From Pedobacter psychrodurus (GTDB taxonomy: Bacteria > Bacteroidota > Bacteroidia > Sphingobacteriales > Sphingobacteriaceae): a stretch of DNA of 64,000 nt. This document shows, piece after piece, positions 1 through 9,019 of the stretch. A program made the position numbers and the translations under genes. The notes under the pieces were generated by a model. The model searched no databases. It had not been told where the DNA came from and saw nothing but the letters and a program-made list of their open reading frames with translations. The DNA lies in the NCBI RefSeq assembly GCF_004331735.1, contig NZ_SJSO01000005.1:186001-250000 (forward strand), read 5' to 3'. Numbering within the stretch: the stretch's first letter is position 1; the number at the start of each line of letters is the position of its first letter.

Positions 1-72
1 AACCGCTTTAATACCCGATTCTTTGTAGCGTTTTAACAGGTTTTGTCGTTTTTGGTTGAAAACCGAGAAACT

Positions 73-489
73 ATGAAAAAAATAACATTGCTATTATTGA
101 TGGGTATGGCCCTGCTTTCGTGCGAAAAAAATAAAACCTCCGATTGTGGAGAGAAAATGTGTACGTACCAATTTGTGTCAGTAGGGATAAGGTTTGTAAA
201 CAATAAAGGTGAGGCTACCGAAGTAAAAGACTTTAAAGTAGTAAACCAACGAACTGGGGAAAAACTACAGGCCAATTCAAATATTTCGATTAATACCATA
301 AAAGGGGCGTTTGTTGTAGTTGATGATGGCAATATTCAAAGTTTATCAGAGGAGGGAGATGATTTAAAAATTACCGGCACGTCAGTAGAAACTAGTCAGA
401 CTAAATCTGCCATAATAAAAGTAAGCGGGGGCAAGTGTGCTTGTCACATCGATAAAATCTCAGGAACAGAACAGATTGCTTTCGATTAA
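73..489 (+). CDS. Small lipoprotein of unknown function (TssQ candidate)
   Basis: A 138-aa protein. An in-frame codon at 43 would give ten extra residues, but the ATG at 73 opens directly on a lipoprotein signal peptide (MKKITLLLLMGMALLSC), so it is preferred. The lipobox LLSC predicts lipidation at the Cys and a periplasm-facing location. The mature part carries paired cysteines (CGEKMC near the start, CAC near the end) and looks beta-rich. It lies convergent to tssK at one edge of the T6SSiii locus. Bacteroidota T6SS membrane complexes are reported to include TssQ, described as a lipoprotein, so position and topology allow that role. I do not recognise a TssQ signature; it may be an unrelated lipoprotein. 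Confidence 0.7.
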   Translation: MKKITLLLLMGMALLSCEKNKTSDCGEKMCTYQFVSVGIRFVNNKGEATEVKDFKVVNQRTGEKLQANSNISINTIKGAFVVVDDGNIQSLSEEGDDLKITGTSVETSQTKSAIIKVSGGKCACHIDKISGTEQIAFD

Positions 490-814
490 AATATTATTCC
501 TTATAGATTTTGATGGACTTGGCTTGCAAAGGCTGAGTCTTTTTTATTTTGTGATTCTCTGTCTGGACTTTTTTATACTAATAACTAATTTGTTGAGTAA
601 CAATAAAATTGGTCAATCGTTTGCGTGATTTTTAGGTTTGATTTTGACTATTTCTGGTGATACTTTTATTAGAAATCTTTATTGCTGGTTTGAGTTTACA
701 AGCTGGTAATGTAAACCTAAAATTATGAGTGGATTACCGGAACCACCTACAATGGAAGTTTGGTTACACCTCAAATTAGTATCCTGACTAAAAATATTGC
801 AACAGTTATAAGAA
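490..814. other. Intergenic gap with no recognised gene
   Basis: AT-rich gap between the convergent lipoprotein gene and tssK. Short open frames here have no recognisable protein character and overlap the upstream gene or the terminator. Apart from the hairpin at its right edge I see nothing. Confidence 0.6.
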
Positions 815-850
815 CTAAAAAAGCTGTACCTAGTTATGGGTACAGCTTTA
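815..850 (-). terminator. Rho-independent terminator of tssN-tssK
   Basis: A perfect 10-bp inverted repeat (AAGCTGTACC at 821-830, GGTACAGCTT at 839-848) around an 8-nt loop. On the minus strand the stem is followed by a run of six T, immediately downstream of the tssK stop. Confidence 0.85.
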
Positions 851-876
851 TCATTAACTTAATCCGAGAAATAATT

Positions 877-2019
877 TTAATCCAGCAATGTCCAGGTTTT
901 TCTGGCCTGTACCTGCTGTACAACCTGCTGTTCGGCAACCACAATATTTTCTTTACGCTGGCCAATATATTCTAATCCACTTAGCTTATTCCAAAGTGCT
1001 ACCAATACATTCATAAACTCGTTTGCCATTAGCATACTATTATTAATTTGTTTATGATCGTAAACCAGTTCGATGGTTTTGGCTAAAAGCTCTTCAAAGT
1101 TTCCAGGGGTTACATCTTTCCACTCGTAAAAATACTTTAGCAGTTCTTCTCTTTCGCGGGGATCAATCAGTTTAATGGCCGTAAAAAAGATGTGCGCCAA
1201 ACTGGAGAAATAACCTACTAAAACTGCTGGCGATTCGCGATGAGCAATGTTTCTGTATTCGTAAAATAAACCTGCAATATAATCTACAATTTTCTCCGAG
1301 ATTAAACGGATATTCCTACCTAAGGGAGTGATATTATCACGTCCTCCCGTTTTATCGATAATTTTAAAAGCCGCGAGCTGTAAATCATTTAGTAAAACAC
1401 TAAAAGATTCATAATATCTAATCAGGGCCGGATGACTTGTTATGGTTGAGCTGGGTGGTATATAATTGTTGTTGATCGTTAATCTTCCGTTCTCGTAATA
1501 AACCTGTCCAATCGTTAGGAAATAACTGTCGGCTGTTTGTGAGCTTACTTCGCTCTCGGGCAAAACGGCAATAGCGTAACTTTTTGCCAACTCTGGATAA
1601 CGGATTGGGCTCTCTTCGGGGTTAGGTGTACCTGTTGGAGTGCGGTTAAATGGACTCACCACCAGCAAAATAACATAGTTGCGGGGTTCTGACTGGCCAA
1701 AATAATGGTTGTGAACCAGTGTATCCATCATATGATCTGACTGTACAATATCAATGTGACAACCCTCTGGGGTTACAGCGTTACAGTACTTTACCCTAAC
1801 TTCGATATGATTAGTGGCTTTTTCTATAATCTCAATATCGTGCGAACTTTTATAACCCGTAAAGGGTGGTAAAAATCCGTAATTACTATTGTTTAATTGT
1901 ATAGATACGGCATCTCGAACAAAATCCTGCAAATAGAGGTCGCTTACTGTAAAATGATCACTAGAAAGCTTCATGCCATTAATCCAGTTAATGGATTTAT
2001 ATTTTAGCGGCTTTATCAT
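877..2019 (-). CDS. tssK: T6SS baseplate subunit TssK
   Basis: A 380-aa protein, close to the usual TssK length after allowing for the shorter T6SSiii versions. The N-terminus holds the TssK-like signature around WINGMKLSSDHF, the segment that in this family contacts the rest of the baseplate. TssK links the TssF/TssG wedges to the membrane complex on the cytoplasmic side. It is second in a minus-strand pair with tssN, whose stop lies 21 bp upstream, so the two are co-transcribed and end at the adjacent terminator. Pairing with tssN fits reports that TssN joins the Bacteroidota membrane complex to the baseplate. Confidence 0.9.
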   Translation of the reverse strand: MIKPLKYKSINWINGMKLSSDHFTVSDLYLQDFVRDAVSIQLNNSNYGFLPPFTGYKSSHDIEIIEKATNHIEVRVKYCNAVTPEGCHIDIVQSDHMMDTLVHNHYFGQSEPRNYVILLVVSPFNRTPTGTPNPEESPIRYPELAKSYAIAVLPESEVSSQTADSYFLTIGQVYYENGRLTINNNYIPPSSTITSHPALIRYYESFSVLLNDLQLAAFKIIDKTGGRDNITPLGRNIRLISEKIVDYIAGLFYEYRNIAHRESPAVLVGYFSSLAHIFFTAIKLIDPREREELLKYFYEWKDVTPGNFEELLAKTIELVYDHKQINNSMLMANEFMNVLVALWNKLSGLEYIGQRKENIVVAEQQVVQQVQARKTWTLLD

Positions 2020-2040
2020 GGTAAATGTTTTTTATATAGG

Positions 2041-2934
2041 TTAGATAAAGATAGCACTTTCTCCAACTTCATTAGGCTTATTTACATTTTCTGAAACGCG
2101 TTTAGCATAAATCGTCATTTTTTCGGTAATGCCATTTTCTATAATATCCAGATCTGGATCAATAAAAATGTTGCGTTTAAAAAAGGAGGTTTTAATAAAG
2201 AAAATCCATTTGTAATTCTCCTGGTCGTCGCCTTTAAATGCTACCGGGCTTTTAGCAAATTTGAGGTTATAATCGTCAATAAACTTATGGAACCAGATGC
2301 CGAAATTCATGTTTTCTACCGCTTTTACTTTTACTTTAAGGGGCTCGGGATCAGTGCTTTTTTTATACAGTTCCAGTTCCAATACCAGTAGCCTGTTAAA
2401 ATCTACATGGTCCATGTTAATGTCCAAAGGAGTATCAGGATATTTCCAGATTTTGTAGATTTCTGAAGGGATGCCAAGCAGTGAAACATAAGCCCACCAA
2501 AAAATAAGTGGAACGAAAAAGCAGGTAATGCTGCCTGCGCCAAACCACCCGAAATTTACCGAGCTTAACCAGTTAAAGGCCAATTGGAATAAATAAACAG
2601 CTAAAATAGCCGAAATTAAAGTGGCGAAAAAGATAAAAACCTTGCGCTCCAGTACATCTTTAGGGTAGTATTTCGTTAACAGATAAACGAATATGGCACC
2701 CATCAATAGGTAAAAAATACAGCAAATAATATAACCCCAGGGCATAAAATTAAAGTTCAGAAACCCTAAGAAACCTGGAGTGGCTAAAATAATACCAATT
2801 AGCAGAACACTTACGATAAGTCTTTTGTTATTAAGAAACTGGTTCTTTTTATTGATGATGGAAAGAACTGCCGTTGAGACTACGAAGATCAGCGGGAATA
2901 AGAGAAAGCGAATAAAAAATGATTGAACGTCCAT
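2041..2934 (-). CDS. tssN: T6SSiii membrane-complex protein TssN
   Basis: A 297-aa polytopic membrane protein. Hydrophobic segments occupy about residues 5-25, 38-56, 63-85, 97-120 and 132-155; a soluble C-terminal half of about 130 residues ends the protein. This layout and its place directly upstream of tssK match TssN, a Bacteroidota-specific component standing in for the TssJLM trunk of other T6SSs. The cytoplasmic tail is the natural baseplate-docking part (inference). The start is the first Met, followed by the first membrane helix. It is divergent from the TssG-like gene with 117 bp between them. Confidence 0.85.
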   Translation of the reverse strand: MDVQSFFIRFLLFPLIFVVSTAVLSIINKKNQFLNNKRLIVSVLLIGIILATPGFLGFLNFNFMPWGYIICCIFYLLMGAIFVYLLTKYYPKDVLERKVFIFFATLISAILAVYLFQLAFNWLSSVNFGWFGAGSITCFFVPLIFWWAYVSLLGIPSEIYKIWKYPDTPLDINMDHVDFNRLLVLELELYKKSTDPEPLKVKVKAVENMNFGIWFHKFIDDYNLKFAKSPVAFKGDDQENYKWIFFIKTSFFKRNIFIDPDLDIIENGITEKMTIYAKRVSENVNKPNEVGESAIFI

Positions 2935-2959
2935 TAATTTTTATAGATGTGATGTACTA

Positions 2960-2967
2960 CAAATATA
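2960..2967 (-). promoter_or_regulatory. Candidate -7 box for tssN-tssK
   Basis: On the minus strand this reads TATATTTG, an exact match to the Bacteroidota -7 consensus TAnnTTTG, about 26 bp before the tssN start. No convincing -33 element was found, so confidence is limited. Confidence 0.4.
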
Positions 2968-3051
2968 GTATCTTTAGTATTTGATTATAATCCTATTTTT
3001 TTTCGATAATATAAATTTAACCTATAACAAATAAGCAAGCTTAAAGTTTAA

Positions 3052-3990
3052 ATGAAAAAAGAAACTTTTATTAATAACGAACTCTTTACAGATTATAAAG
3101 CGGTGGCTCATGCTGCCGACTTAATAGAACGTAAGGTGATAGATGCCGATCGTATTGAAGTTATTCCGATAGGGCCTGATAAGCGTGCTTTTGCCAAGGA
3201 TATTGAAAATACAAACATCTATTATACGGAAAAAAGAAGGCACGATCGCATCCGCATTAATACCAATAGAGAGAGTTTATATGATATGCTGCCCGAAGGG
3301 CTTTTCCATAGACCTCCAACAGGTAGTGCAGGGATGGATGAAGAATCGATGATTAAGGATATCAGAGATAGGAGAGAAGAAGAGAAGCAGGCCAGATTGT
3401 TTTTCACCCCCTTCGATGCCGAAATTAATCATGTTAGGATTATGACCGAGCTTTATGAAAATAGGCTTGATAAAAAAACTACTTATTCGGATTTAAGCCA
3501 AATATTCGAATTCGGCTGGGATGAATTTAACTTATTAAATAAAGAACAGAGCATCATTTGGATGCATTTATTGCCCGAAATTCAACTAAAAAGAAATGAT
3601 ATTGGTTTTGTATCTAAAGTGCTTACGGCCCTGTTTAATTTGCCGATAAACCTTGTTGATACTACCGCTAACATTAGCCCATTAAAAATTGCAGATGAGC
3701 TACAGATGGAGCTTGGCGGCAGTGCACTAGGAATTGATACCATTATTGGCGATAGTTTTATGCCAGAGCACGAGGCCTATAATATTAATATTGGCCCCAC
3801 CACACCTCAAGAATTGATTGGCTTTATTCCAGGTCAAAAGAACAGGGCTATTTTGGATATGGCGATGAATTACCTTATGCCACTTGATGCGGAGATAAAT
3901 GTTGAGCTGCTTACCGCAACCGATTTTCAGGAAACAGTATTAAGTGCGGATGGAGAAAGCGCTTATTTGGGCTATACGGTATATATTTAA
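3052..3990 (+). CDS. tssG: T6SS baseplate subunit TssG-like
   Basis: A 312-aa soluble protein with no signal peptide. The stretch around ESLYDMLPEGLFHRPP and the following charged segment ending in FFTPFDAEI are typical of the Bacteroidota TssG family; TssG pairs with TssF to build the baseplate wedge. The match to classical TssG is weak and the call rests on this family pattern plus location between tssN-tssK and tssF-tssE, the only baseplate role left unfilled. It is transcribed alone, opposite to its partners on both sides. A long non-coding repeat follows it. Confidence 0.75.
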   Translation: MKKETFINNELFTDYKAVAHAADLIERKVIDADRIEVIPIGPDKRAFAKDIENTNIYYTEKRRHDRIRINTNRESLYDMLPEGLFHRPPTGSAGMDEESMIKDIRDRREEEKQARLFFTPFDAEINHVRIMTELYENRLDKKTTYSDLSQIFEFGWDEFNLLNKEQSIIWMHLLPEIQLKRNDIGFVSKVLTALFNLPINLVDTTANISPLKIADELQMELGGSALGIDTIIGDSFMPEHEAYNINIGPTTPQELIGFIPGQKNRAILDMAMNYLMPLDAEINVELLTATDFQETVLSADGESAYLGYTVYI

Positions 3991-3991
3991 T

Positions 3992-4380
3992 TGTGAGAAG
4001 GAACAACGAAGCAATCTCTTTCGGCTTGCTTATAAAACCATAAAAATAATTGAATCCAGGTTATTTGGAAATGAGCGGTTTGTGGTTCTTAGCATTTTCA
4101 GCCCCGCTTTTGGTTCGAGTTCCGATGAAGGATCGGAAGCTCTTCCCGACAATCGGGTTTATCTAACTTAGACTACCGCAGGAAACGCGAACCTTTCATT
4201 CACGAATAATGAAAACCTGCTATTGTAAACAAACCATTGTTAACTAAACCCGACAGTAGCGGGCATTCCGATTATTTTCAATCGGGATAAAGCGAATGGC
4301 GGGATTATAACACCTATGAAATGCTGTCCTTTCATTTCCTAACTTAGAAATGACGATAATCTAAAGAGATTTATCTCCTT
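3992..4380. repeat. Interspersed non-coding repeat composite
   Basis: A gene-free stretch between the convergent tssG and tssF. Its left end resembles half of the REP-like element seen intact at 61740-61826 (shared core GAAGCAATC). The middle contains small inverted CCGAT/ATCGG hairpins and a segment, ATCGGGATAAAGCGAATGGC, nearly repeated in the block at 57462-57488. A short open frame here (3944-4171) has no protein-like character. I interpret this as members of genome-wide repeat families, not a gene. Confidence 0.5.
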
Positions 4381-4440
4381 AAAATCCTCCTGTAATTTTC
4401 ACTAACTGCTTACAAAACAGAATAATCTATCTCAAAACAC

Positions 4441-6306
4441 TTAAACCATTTTATACACTGTTGGCTTTAATAACAACCGGTAATGTACATTCATGGTACT
4501 TCTTAAATTTAATTTAGCCAAGGTAAGGCCAAGCAGTTCTTCCCAGTCCTGTACGGTGAGTTTAAGATTGTCTGCCGGCTCGATTATAATATCTGTAGTT
4601 TTAATAAATCCGGCATTGGGCTTATTATCCATCACAATACCTTTGGCTAAAGTAATGCCTTTAAGCTGTTGCCCCAATTCGTAACGGCAAAAGTTAATCA
4701 CATCTGCCTTGGTAATAATTCGATCTGCTGTAGTTAGCCCATACTTATAAGCCTGAACGCGGTTTGTAGCATTTAGTCTGGTGCGACCTCCTTTCGTTTG
4801 GCTTAATAAAAAGATGCTTTCTGCATTAACTTTACTACTATCGTATACCGCTAATCGGCTTCCCGCATTAATGTGGTTAGCCTCTTCGGCCTGTGTAACC
4901 CAAATATCTAAAAATAGAATATCGGCGTCATCAATTGGTTTTAATACAATATAGCTGGGTAATTCTTTGATGTCTTTTAATGCCGAACGACTCTTTTGTT
5001 CAATAAGGGCAATGTTTTGCTCTAAATTTTTAAGCATGGTACTTAAAAAATCGGGACCATAAGCAGAAAAAGAAGCCTTCTCATCTCTCAATAGCTCAAA
5101 CAGATAATCGACCAATTCTTTTGCATTTCTAGTATCGAAACGCTCGGTGCCACCATATCTGATCGAGAATGAACCATCACCCTTATCGTTCTCGTTGGTG
5201 TATGGAATTTCGTTATAACTTTTGCCTTTATTGTCTTTCAGGTTTTCTACAGCCAGCATTTGGTCCATAGCTTCGGTTTTAATCGGGATGATATTATTCA
5301 TCGTTTTAAGCCGGTGTTTAATCTGACTTAACCTTTTATTCACCACCGGAAATGCATTGATGTAGATATGAAGCTCGTTCAGCATTTCCTGATTGATGGC
5401 AGCAGGAAAAACCACTTTAAGCCATTTCACTTTTTCATCAATCTGGTTTAAGCTAGCTGGCTGAAAAATGTTTGCAAAGGCGGCTGGCAACTCCTTACTT
5501 TCATCAATATTGAAATCGTTGAGATCGCCAAGGGTAATAAACCGGTTGCTGTAATACTGGAGTACGTCAGCCTTAATCAGATTAAGCAATTGTTTATTCT
5601 GAAAGGGCGCCTCTTGTTTCCCTGTTAAAGGTTCGTCCATAAAGCGTTCGGTATAAGCACTAAGCTCATTGTCTTTGTAGAACCATTTTCCTAAGGATAA
5701 CAGATCGTAAGTATTCTCTGGCACCGAATAATTTTTCCAATCAAAAAATAAATTCAGTTTATTAAAATCCATCCAGTTTTTTATCCCGTTAAAACCAATG
5801 TAGATGGTGTTTTTTTCTATTGCTGAACCGGGCAAAGTGTTTAAAACAGGCTGCTTGCTTAATTGCTCTACATTAAAAAGGGTATTTCCGGTAGCAATAT
5901 ATTTTATAGCAGCATTTTGAACTTTTATATGGTGTAAGGGACTAAAGAAAATATCGATTTTTTTTGCCTTATCATTTTCTTGCTGAATATTTTTCTTAAA
6001 AGCAAACTGTGTATAGGGCGAAAGGTAATCTTCATCTTCAATTGGCTTGGCGTGGATAATGGCGTGTGCGGGTAACGATGAAGTTAAATGATCAGGAGCT
6101 AAAATGCGGCTAATCTTATCGAAAATTCTATTCTCAAGATTTTTAACATCGTTGGCTACATTAAAAAGTTCGTTACTTAAGGCCTCAATAATCAATTTTA
6201 CGAGTGGATCAAAATCATTACTATCCTTAACGTTCCAAAAGTCTTCGGCATTTTTTAAAATTCTGTTCCGGATTTCATCTTTTGATGAATAAAAAACTGG
6301 TTTCAT
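4441..6306 (-). CDS. tssF: T6SS baseplate subunit TssF
   Basis: A 621-aa soluble protein, the usual TssF size, lying immediately downstream of the gp25-like tssE as in most T6SS loci. TssF is the scaffold of the baseplate wedge and binds TssG and TssK. N-terminal residues 1-60 form the expected helical region (RNRILKNAEDFW onward); the remainder alternates strands and helices with no membrane segment. The gap to tssE is 26 bp, so the pair forms a minus-strand operon. Confidence 0.85.
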   Translation of the reverse strand: MKPVFYSSKDEIRNRILKNAEDFWNVKDSNDFDPLVKLIIEALSNELFNVANDVKNLENRIFDKISRILAPDHLTSSLPAHAIIHAKPIEDEDYLSPYTQFAFKKNIQQENDKAKKIDIFFSPLHHIKVQNAAIKYIATGNTLFNVEQLSKQPVLNTLPGSAIEKNTIYIGFNGIKNWMDFNKLNLFFDWKNYSVPENTYDLLSLGKWFYKDNELSAYTERFMDEPLTGKQEAPFQNKQLLNLIKADVLQYYSNRFITLGDLNDFNIDESKELPAAFANIFQPASLNQIDEKVKWLKVVFPAAINQEMLNELHIYINAFPVVNKRLSQIKHRLKTMNNIIPIKTEAMDQMLAVENLKDNKGKSYNEIPYTNENDKGDGSFSIRYGGTERFDTRNAKELVDYLFELLRDEKASFSAYGPDFLSTMLKNLEQNIALIEQKSRSALKDIKELPSYIVLKPIDDADILFLDIWVTQAEEANHINAGSRLAVYDSSKVNAESIFLLSQTKGGRTRLNATNRVQAYKYGLTTADRIITKADVINFCRYELGQQLKGITLAKGIVMDNKPNAGFIKTTDIIIEPADNLKLTVQDWEELLGLTLAKLNLRSTMNVHYRLLLKPTVYKMV

Positions 6307-6332
6307 GTGTAGGATATTTTGGGCGTTTTAGA

Positions 6333-6767
6333 TTAAGTTGATAATGGACTAAGAAATAAAGCAGTGTTGAAAAAATATTTTTCTCCTGTGGTTTTTATTA
6401 GTGCTCTAACACTAATATCTACCTTTTTTTTAATCTCGGTTATCTTACGTAATGGATATACATTTTCTACCTCCGTAATGCGTACTTCTACCTCGGTATT
6501 ATATATCCTAAATTCATAGTCAGTTATGGATTTTAGCAACGATTTGCGGAATTTTTCCTCCCAAATGCTTTCGCTCACGATTAACTCAAAGTCGAGATCC
6601 CATATTTCACATCCAAAATCATGGTGGAATCTATGCTCTCCAAATCGGGTAAAAATAATCAATTCAATGTGGTTAGAAATCGATTTACCGAGGTCAGTTG
6701 CCTGTAGGCCAGCGCCTGAAAAAATGGAGTTAAATCTGAAGGGTTTGTTGAAAAAATTTTCAGACAT
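6333..6767 (-). CDS. tssE: T6SS baseplate subunit TssE (gp25-like)
   Basis: A 144-aa protein of the GPW/gp25 family. The central part shows the family pattern: HHDFGCEIWDLDFEL resembles the conserved EFG-type segment, and IWEEKFRKSLLKSI is followed by a strand with RITEVE. TssE nucleates sheath polymerisation at the baseplate. It begins the tssE-tssF operon and is divergent from the tssO-to-tssC operon, with about 180 bp of AT-rich DNA between them that must hold both promoters. Confidence 0.85.
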   Translation of the reverse strand: MSENFFNKPFRFNSIFSGAGLQATDLGKSISNHIELIIFTRFGEHRFHHDFGCEIWDLDFELIVSESIWEEKFRKSLLKSITDYEFRIYNTEVEVRITEVENVYPLRKITEIKKKVDISVRALIKTTGEKYFFNTALFLSPLST

Positions 6768-6946
6768 AGATGTTTGGCTTAAAGTTTGTTAAAAGTAAAA
6801 GAAATAAAATCGTTTTTATAACCAAACAACAAATATTAAAAATTGTTATAGTACAATGTTAATTTGAAAAGGTTTGTGTGATTTTTAGTGAGGTTGATTG
6901 TCAGATTAATTATTATGATATTGCTATGTGAAAATATTAAATCTAT

Positions 6947-7468
6947 ATGAAACCCATTAACGCCCCCGAAATTAGGAATTCATATACAAAGTTTATTTTA
7001 AATTTTGTATTCCTAACACTCTTCTCTATTCTTTGTATTTATCTCTTTTTCGCAGCTTCTGATTACGAGTACACCTTACTCGATAAAAAAGTAAAAGAAA
7101 CTGAAAAACTATCTTATCTCAGGAAAGATATCAATACGAATTTCGACCTAATTCTGGTTCGCTTTAAGGAACTTTCACAGTATACCAATTATAACGCTGA
7201 TGAAATGAGCCAACAGGCCATTTTACTCAGTGATATCCAAAGCGCCAACAATAGGATAAAAGACCTCATCTCCAAAAAAACAGCGGCTACACCAAGTTTC
7301 TTGTTGTACGAAAAGCTGAATAATAATGTTGGGGCAATGGCCGCTCTTCAAGATTCCCTTATCGATTCGAGATCTGTGATACAAAGAGCCAAAGAACGCG
7401 TAAATGAATGTATTCTTGCAAACCAATCAGCAGCAAAAAAAATTAGAAATGGCAGGTTCGGCCGATAA
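6947..7468 (+). CDS. T6SSiii bitopic membrane protein (TssO/TssQ-like)
   Basis: A 173-aa protein with one N-terminal membrane helix at about residues 17-36 and a helical extracytoplasmic domain of about 135 residues rich in charged heptad-like stretches. It is the first gene of the plus-strand run to tssC, 12 bp before a second small bitopic protein of similar build. Bacteroidota T6SS loci are reported to encode tssN, Q, O, P and R; by order this gene could be TssQ or TssO. Topology and context support a membrane-complex role; the exact letter is uncertain. Confidence 0.7.
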   Translation: MKPINAPEIRNSYTKFILNFVFLTLFSILCIYLFFAASDYEYTLLDKKVKETEKLSYLRKDINTNFDLILVRFKELSQYTNYNADEMSQQAILLSDIQSANNRIKDLISKKTAATPSFLLYEKLNNNVGAMAALQDSLIDSRSVIQRAKERVNECILANQSAAKKIRNGRFGR

Positions 7469-7480
7469 TTAGCAACTATT

Positions 7481-7966
7481 ATGATAAAATTAAGCATAAA
7501 AGAAAGGCGCGAACAATTCTTGTTCTTTTTAGCCCTATTCGTTTTTACTGTCGGGCTTTTAAGCTTTGGTATTTTTTACAGCGGTACATCCCGGTATGAA
7601 ATTTCTAAAGAAGAACTTGAGGTTAAGATTAGTGAAAATGAAGTATTTGAGAATACCGTGAAAGAAACCATGCCTACCGTTGATACAACCTTTAAATGGA
7701 TTACCCGTTACAATCCAAATGTTCGGGCTGTATTTTTGAAAGATGATATTCAACGCTCATTAGGGGCTATCAAATCTTCATTCGATCGTAAAGCATCTGA
7801 TTACCGTTATAAAATCTTTGTACAAAACGAACAGTTATACAACAGGTTATTTTACGATAGGCAAGAACAAAATAAAAACATTTCGGATATCGAACTTTAC
7901 CAAAAACAACTAGACGACTGCATTACCAACAGACGTCAGCTGCAGCAAACCATATCTGCAAGATAA
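7481..7966 (+). CDS. tssO: T6SSiii bitopic membrane protein TssO-like
   Basis: A 161-aa protein starting with a basic cytoplasmic stub (KERREQ), one membrane helix at about residues 13-32, and a periplasmic, mostly helical domain. The KERR-plus-helix start resembles what I recall of TssO, an inner membrane subunit of the Bacteroidota T6SS membrane complex. It follows the previous bitopic gene by 12 bp and precedes the PKD protein by 30 bp, so all three are co-transcribed. The two small proteins may be a paralogous pair. Confidence 0.65.
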   Translation: MIKLSIKERREQFLFFLALFVFTVGLLSFGIFYSGTSRYEISKEELEVKISENEVFENTVKETMPTVDTTFKWITRYNPNVRAVFLKDDIQRSLGAIKSSFDRKASDYRYKIFVQNEQLYNRLFYDRQEQNKNISDIELYQKQLDDCITNRRQLQQTISAR

Positions 7967-7996
7967 ACATCCCACAACCTATAAAAAACGCTACCT

Positions 7997-8977
7997 ATGT
8001 CTGACACAAACACCAAGCAAGTTAACTCAAATTCGCAAGGCTACGTTATTCTTTACATCCTTTTGGCTGTGCTGCTCTTAACAGGCCTGATTTTTTTATT
8101 TAAAAGCTCTTTGTTCGAAAAAAGAGCCATTGATGCGAGAATCCTTAAAGATGAAATTTATTTAAACGAGGATTTAGTTTTTACCGATAATACGCCAAAA
8201 GCCACTAAATGGTTATGGGAATTCGGTAATGGCGAAAAAGCAACTACAAAAACAGGGGCCTATCACTACACCAAACCCGATACTTATATTGTACGTTTAA
8301 CGGTAGATGGCGAACTGCGCCAGGAATTTCCAATTACCGTACGCGATACTGTAAAGGCAGCGATTATCGATAGCGTGCTTACCATAAGCGGTCCAACTGC
8401 AGGTCTGGTTAACGAAGAAATCAGACTGGAAGGCGATGGCGAAGGAAAAGATTTCGAATGGTCTTTTGGCGAAACTGGCCGGGTAGATGTTAAAGGAAAA
8501 ACGGCCTTATACACTTACCGCGCACCAGGAAAGTACGTAGTTCGTCTTCGTTCGGATAAAGCGCGTAGGCCTGCTTTTTTAACCATTCTAATTACCGATC
8601 CCAATGCCGAAATAGTTGAAGATCTGGTTGCACCTGGCGATGGAGAACGTAAAACCATTGATGACATCAGGGCCCGCTTGCAGGCCATTGCTAATGGCGC
8701 CGATTTTAACTCCAATTATTATTACCTGATTAATAAATACATGTGCAGTAATGAAAAAGTAACTGTAAATGTAGAAATGAATGGGAAGAAAAAACAAACT
8801 GATATTTATTCTTACTGTATGGGGCTCACTTTTGGAGGCGAAATAGCCGTAGATGAAGCGCAGTTAACCATTAAACCTAATTCTACCTGTGCCAGTTTGT
8901 TAAACATTAAGCAACATTCGGGAACAGCCCAGCCTGCAGAAACAGCAACCACTGATGCTCCGGCGAAAACAAAATAG
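7997..8977 (+). CDS. tssP: T6SSiii PKD-domain membrane protein (TssP-like)
   Basis: A 326-aa protein with one membrane helix at about residues 17-36. Two PKD-like beta domains follow: the first has the diagnostic KWLWEFGNGE ... YHYTKPDTYIVRLTV pattern, the second has FEWSFGETG ... YTYRAPGKYVVRLR. A C-terminal domain of about 110 residues contains three cysteines, possibly disulphide-bonded. Lying between the TssO-like gene and tssR, it occupies the TssP position of the reported N-Q-O-P-R set. PKD domains are protein-protein interaction modules, fitting a periplasmic bridge to TssR. Confidence 0.7.
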   Translation: MSDTNTKQVNSNSQGYVILYILLAVLLLTGLIFLFKSSLFEKRAIDARILKDEIYLNEDLVFTDNTPKATKWLWEFGNGEKATTKTGAYHYTKPDTYIVRLTVDGELRQEFPITVRDTVKAAIIDSVLTISGPTAGLVNEEIRLEGDGEGKDFEWSFGETGRVDVKGKTALYTYRAPGKYVVRLRSDKARRPAFLTILITDPNAEIVEDLVAPGDGERKTIDDIRARLQAIANGADFNSNYYYLINKYMCSNEKVTVNVEMNGKKKQTDIYSYCMGLTFGGEIAVDEAQLTIKPNSTCASLLNIKQHSGTAQPAETATTDAPAKTK

Positions 8978-9019
8978 ATTAACATCTGAACCTAATTTTA
9001 AAGCTCATCTACAAATACT

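Noticed and set aside
437..628. A 63-codon open frame after the first lipoprotein
   Set aside because: Overlaps the lipoprotein gene in another frame and reads like AT-rich intergenic DNA.
3944..4171. A 75-codon open frame after tssG
   Set aside because: It starts inside the tssG end and runs through repeat DNA; composition is not coding-like.
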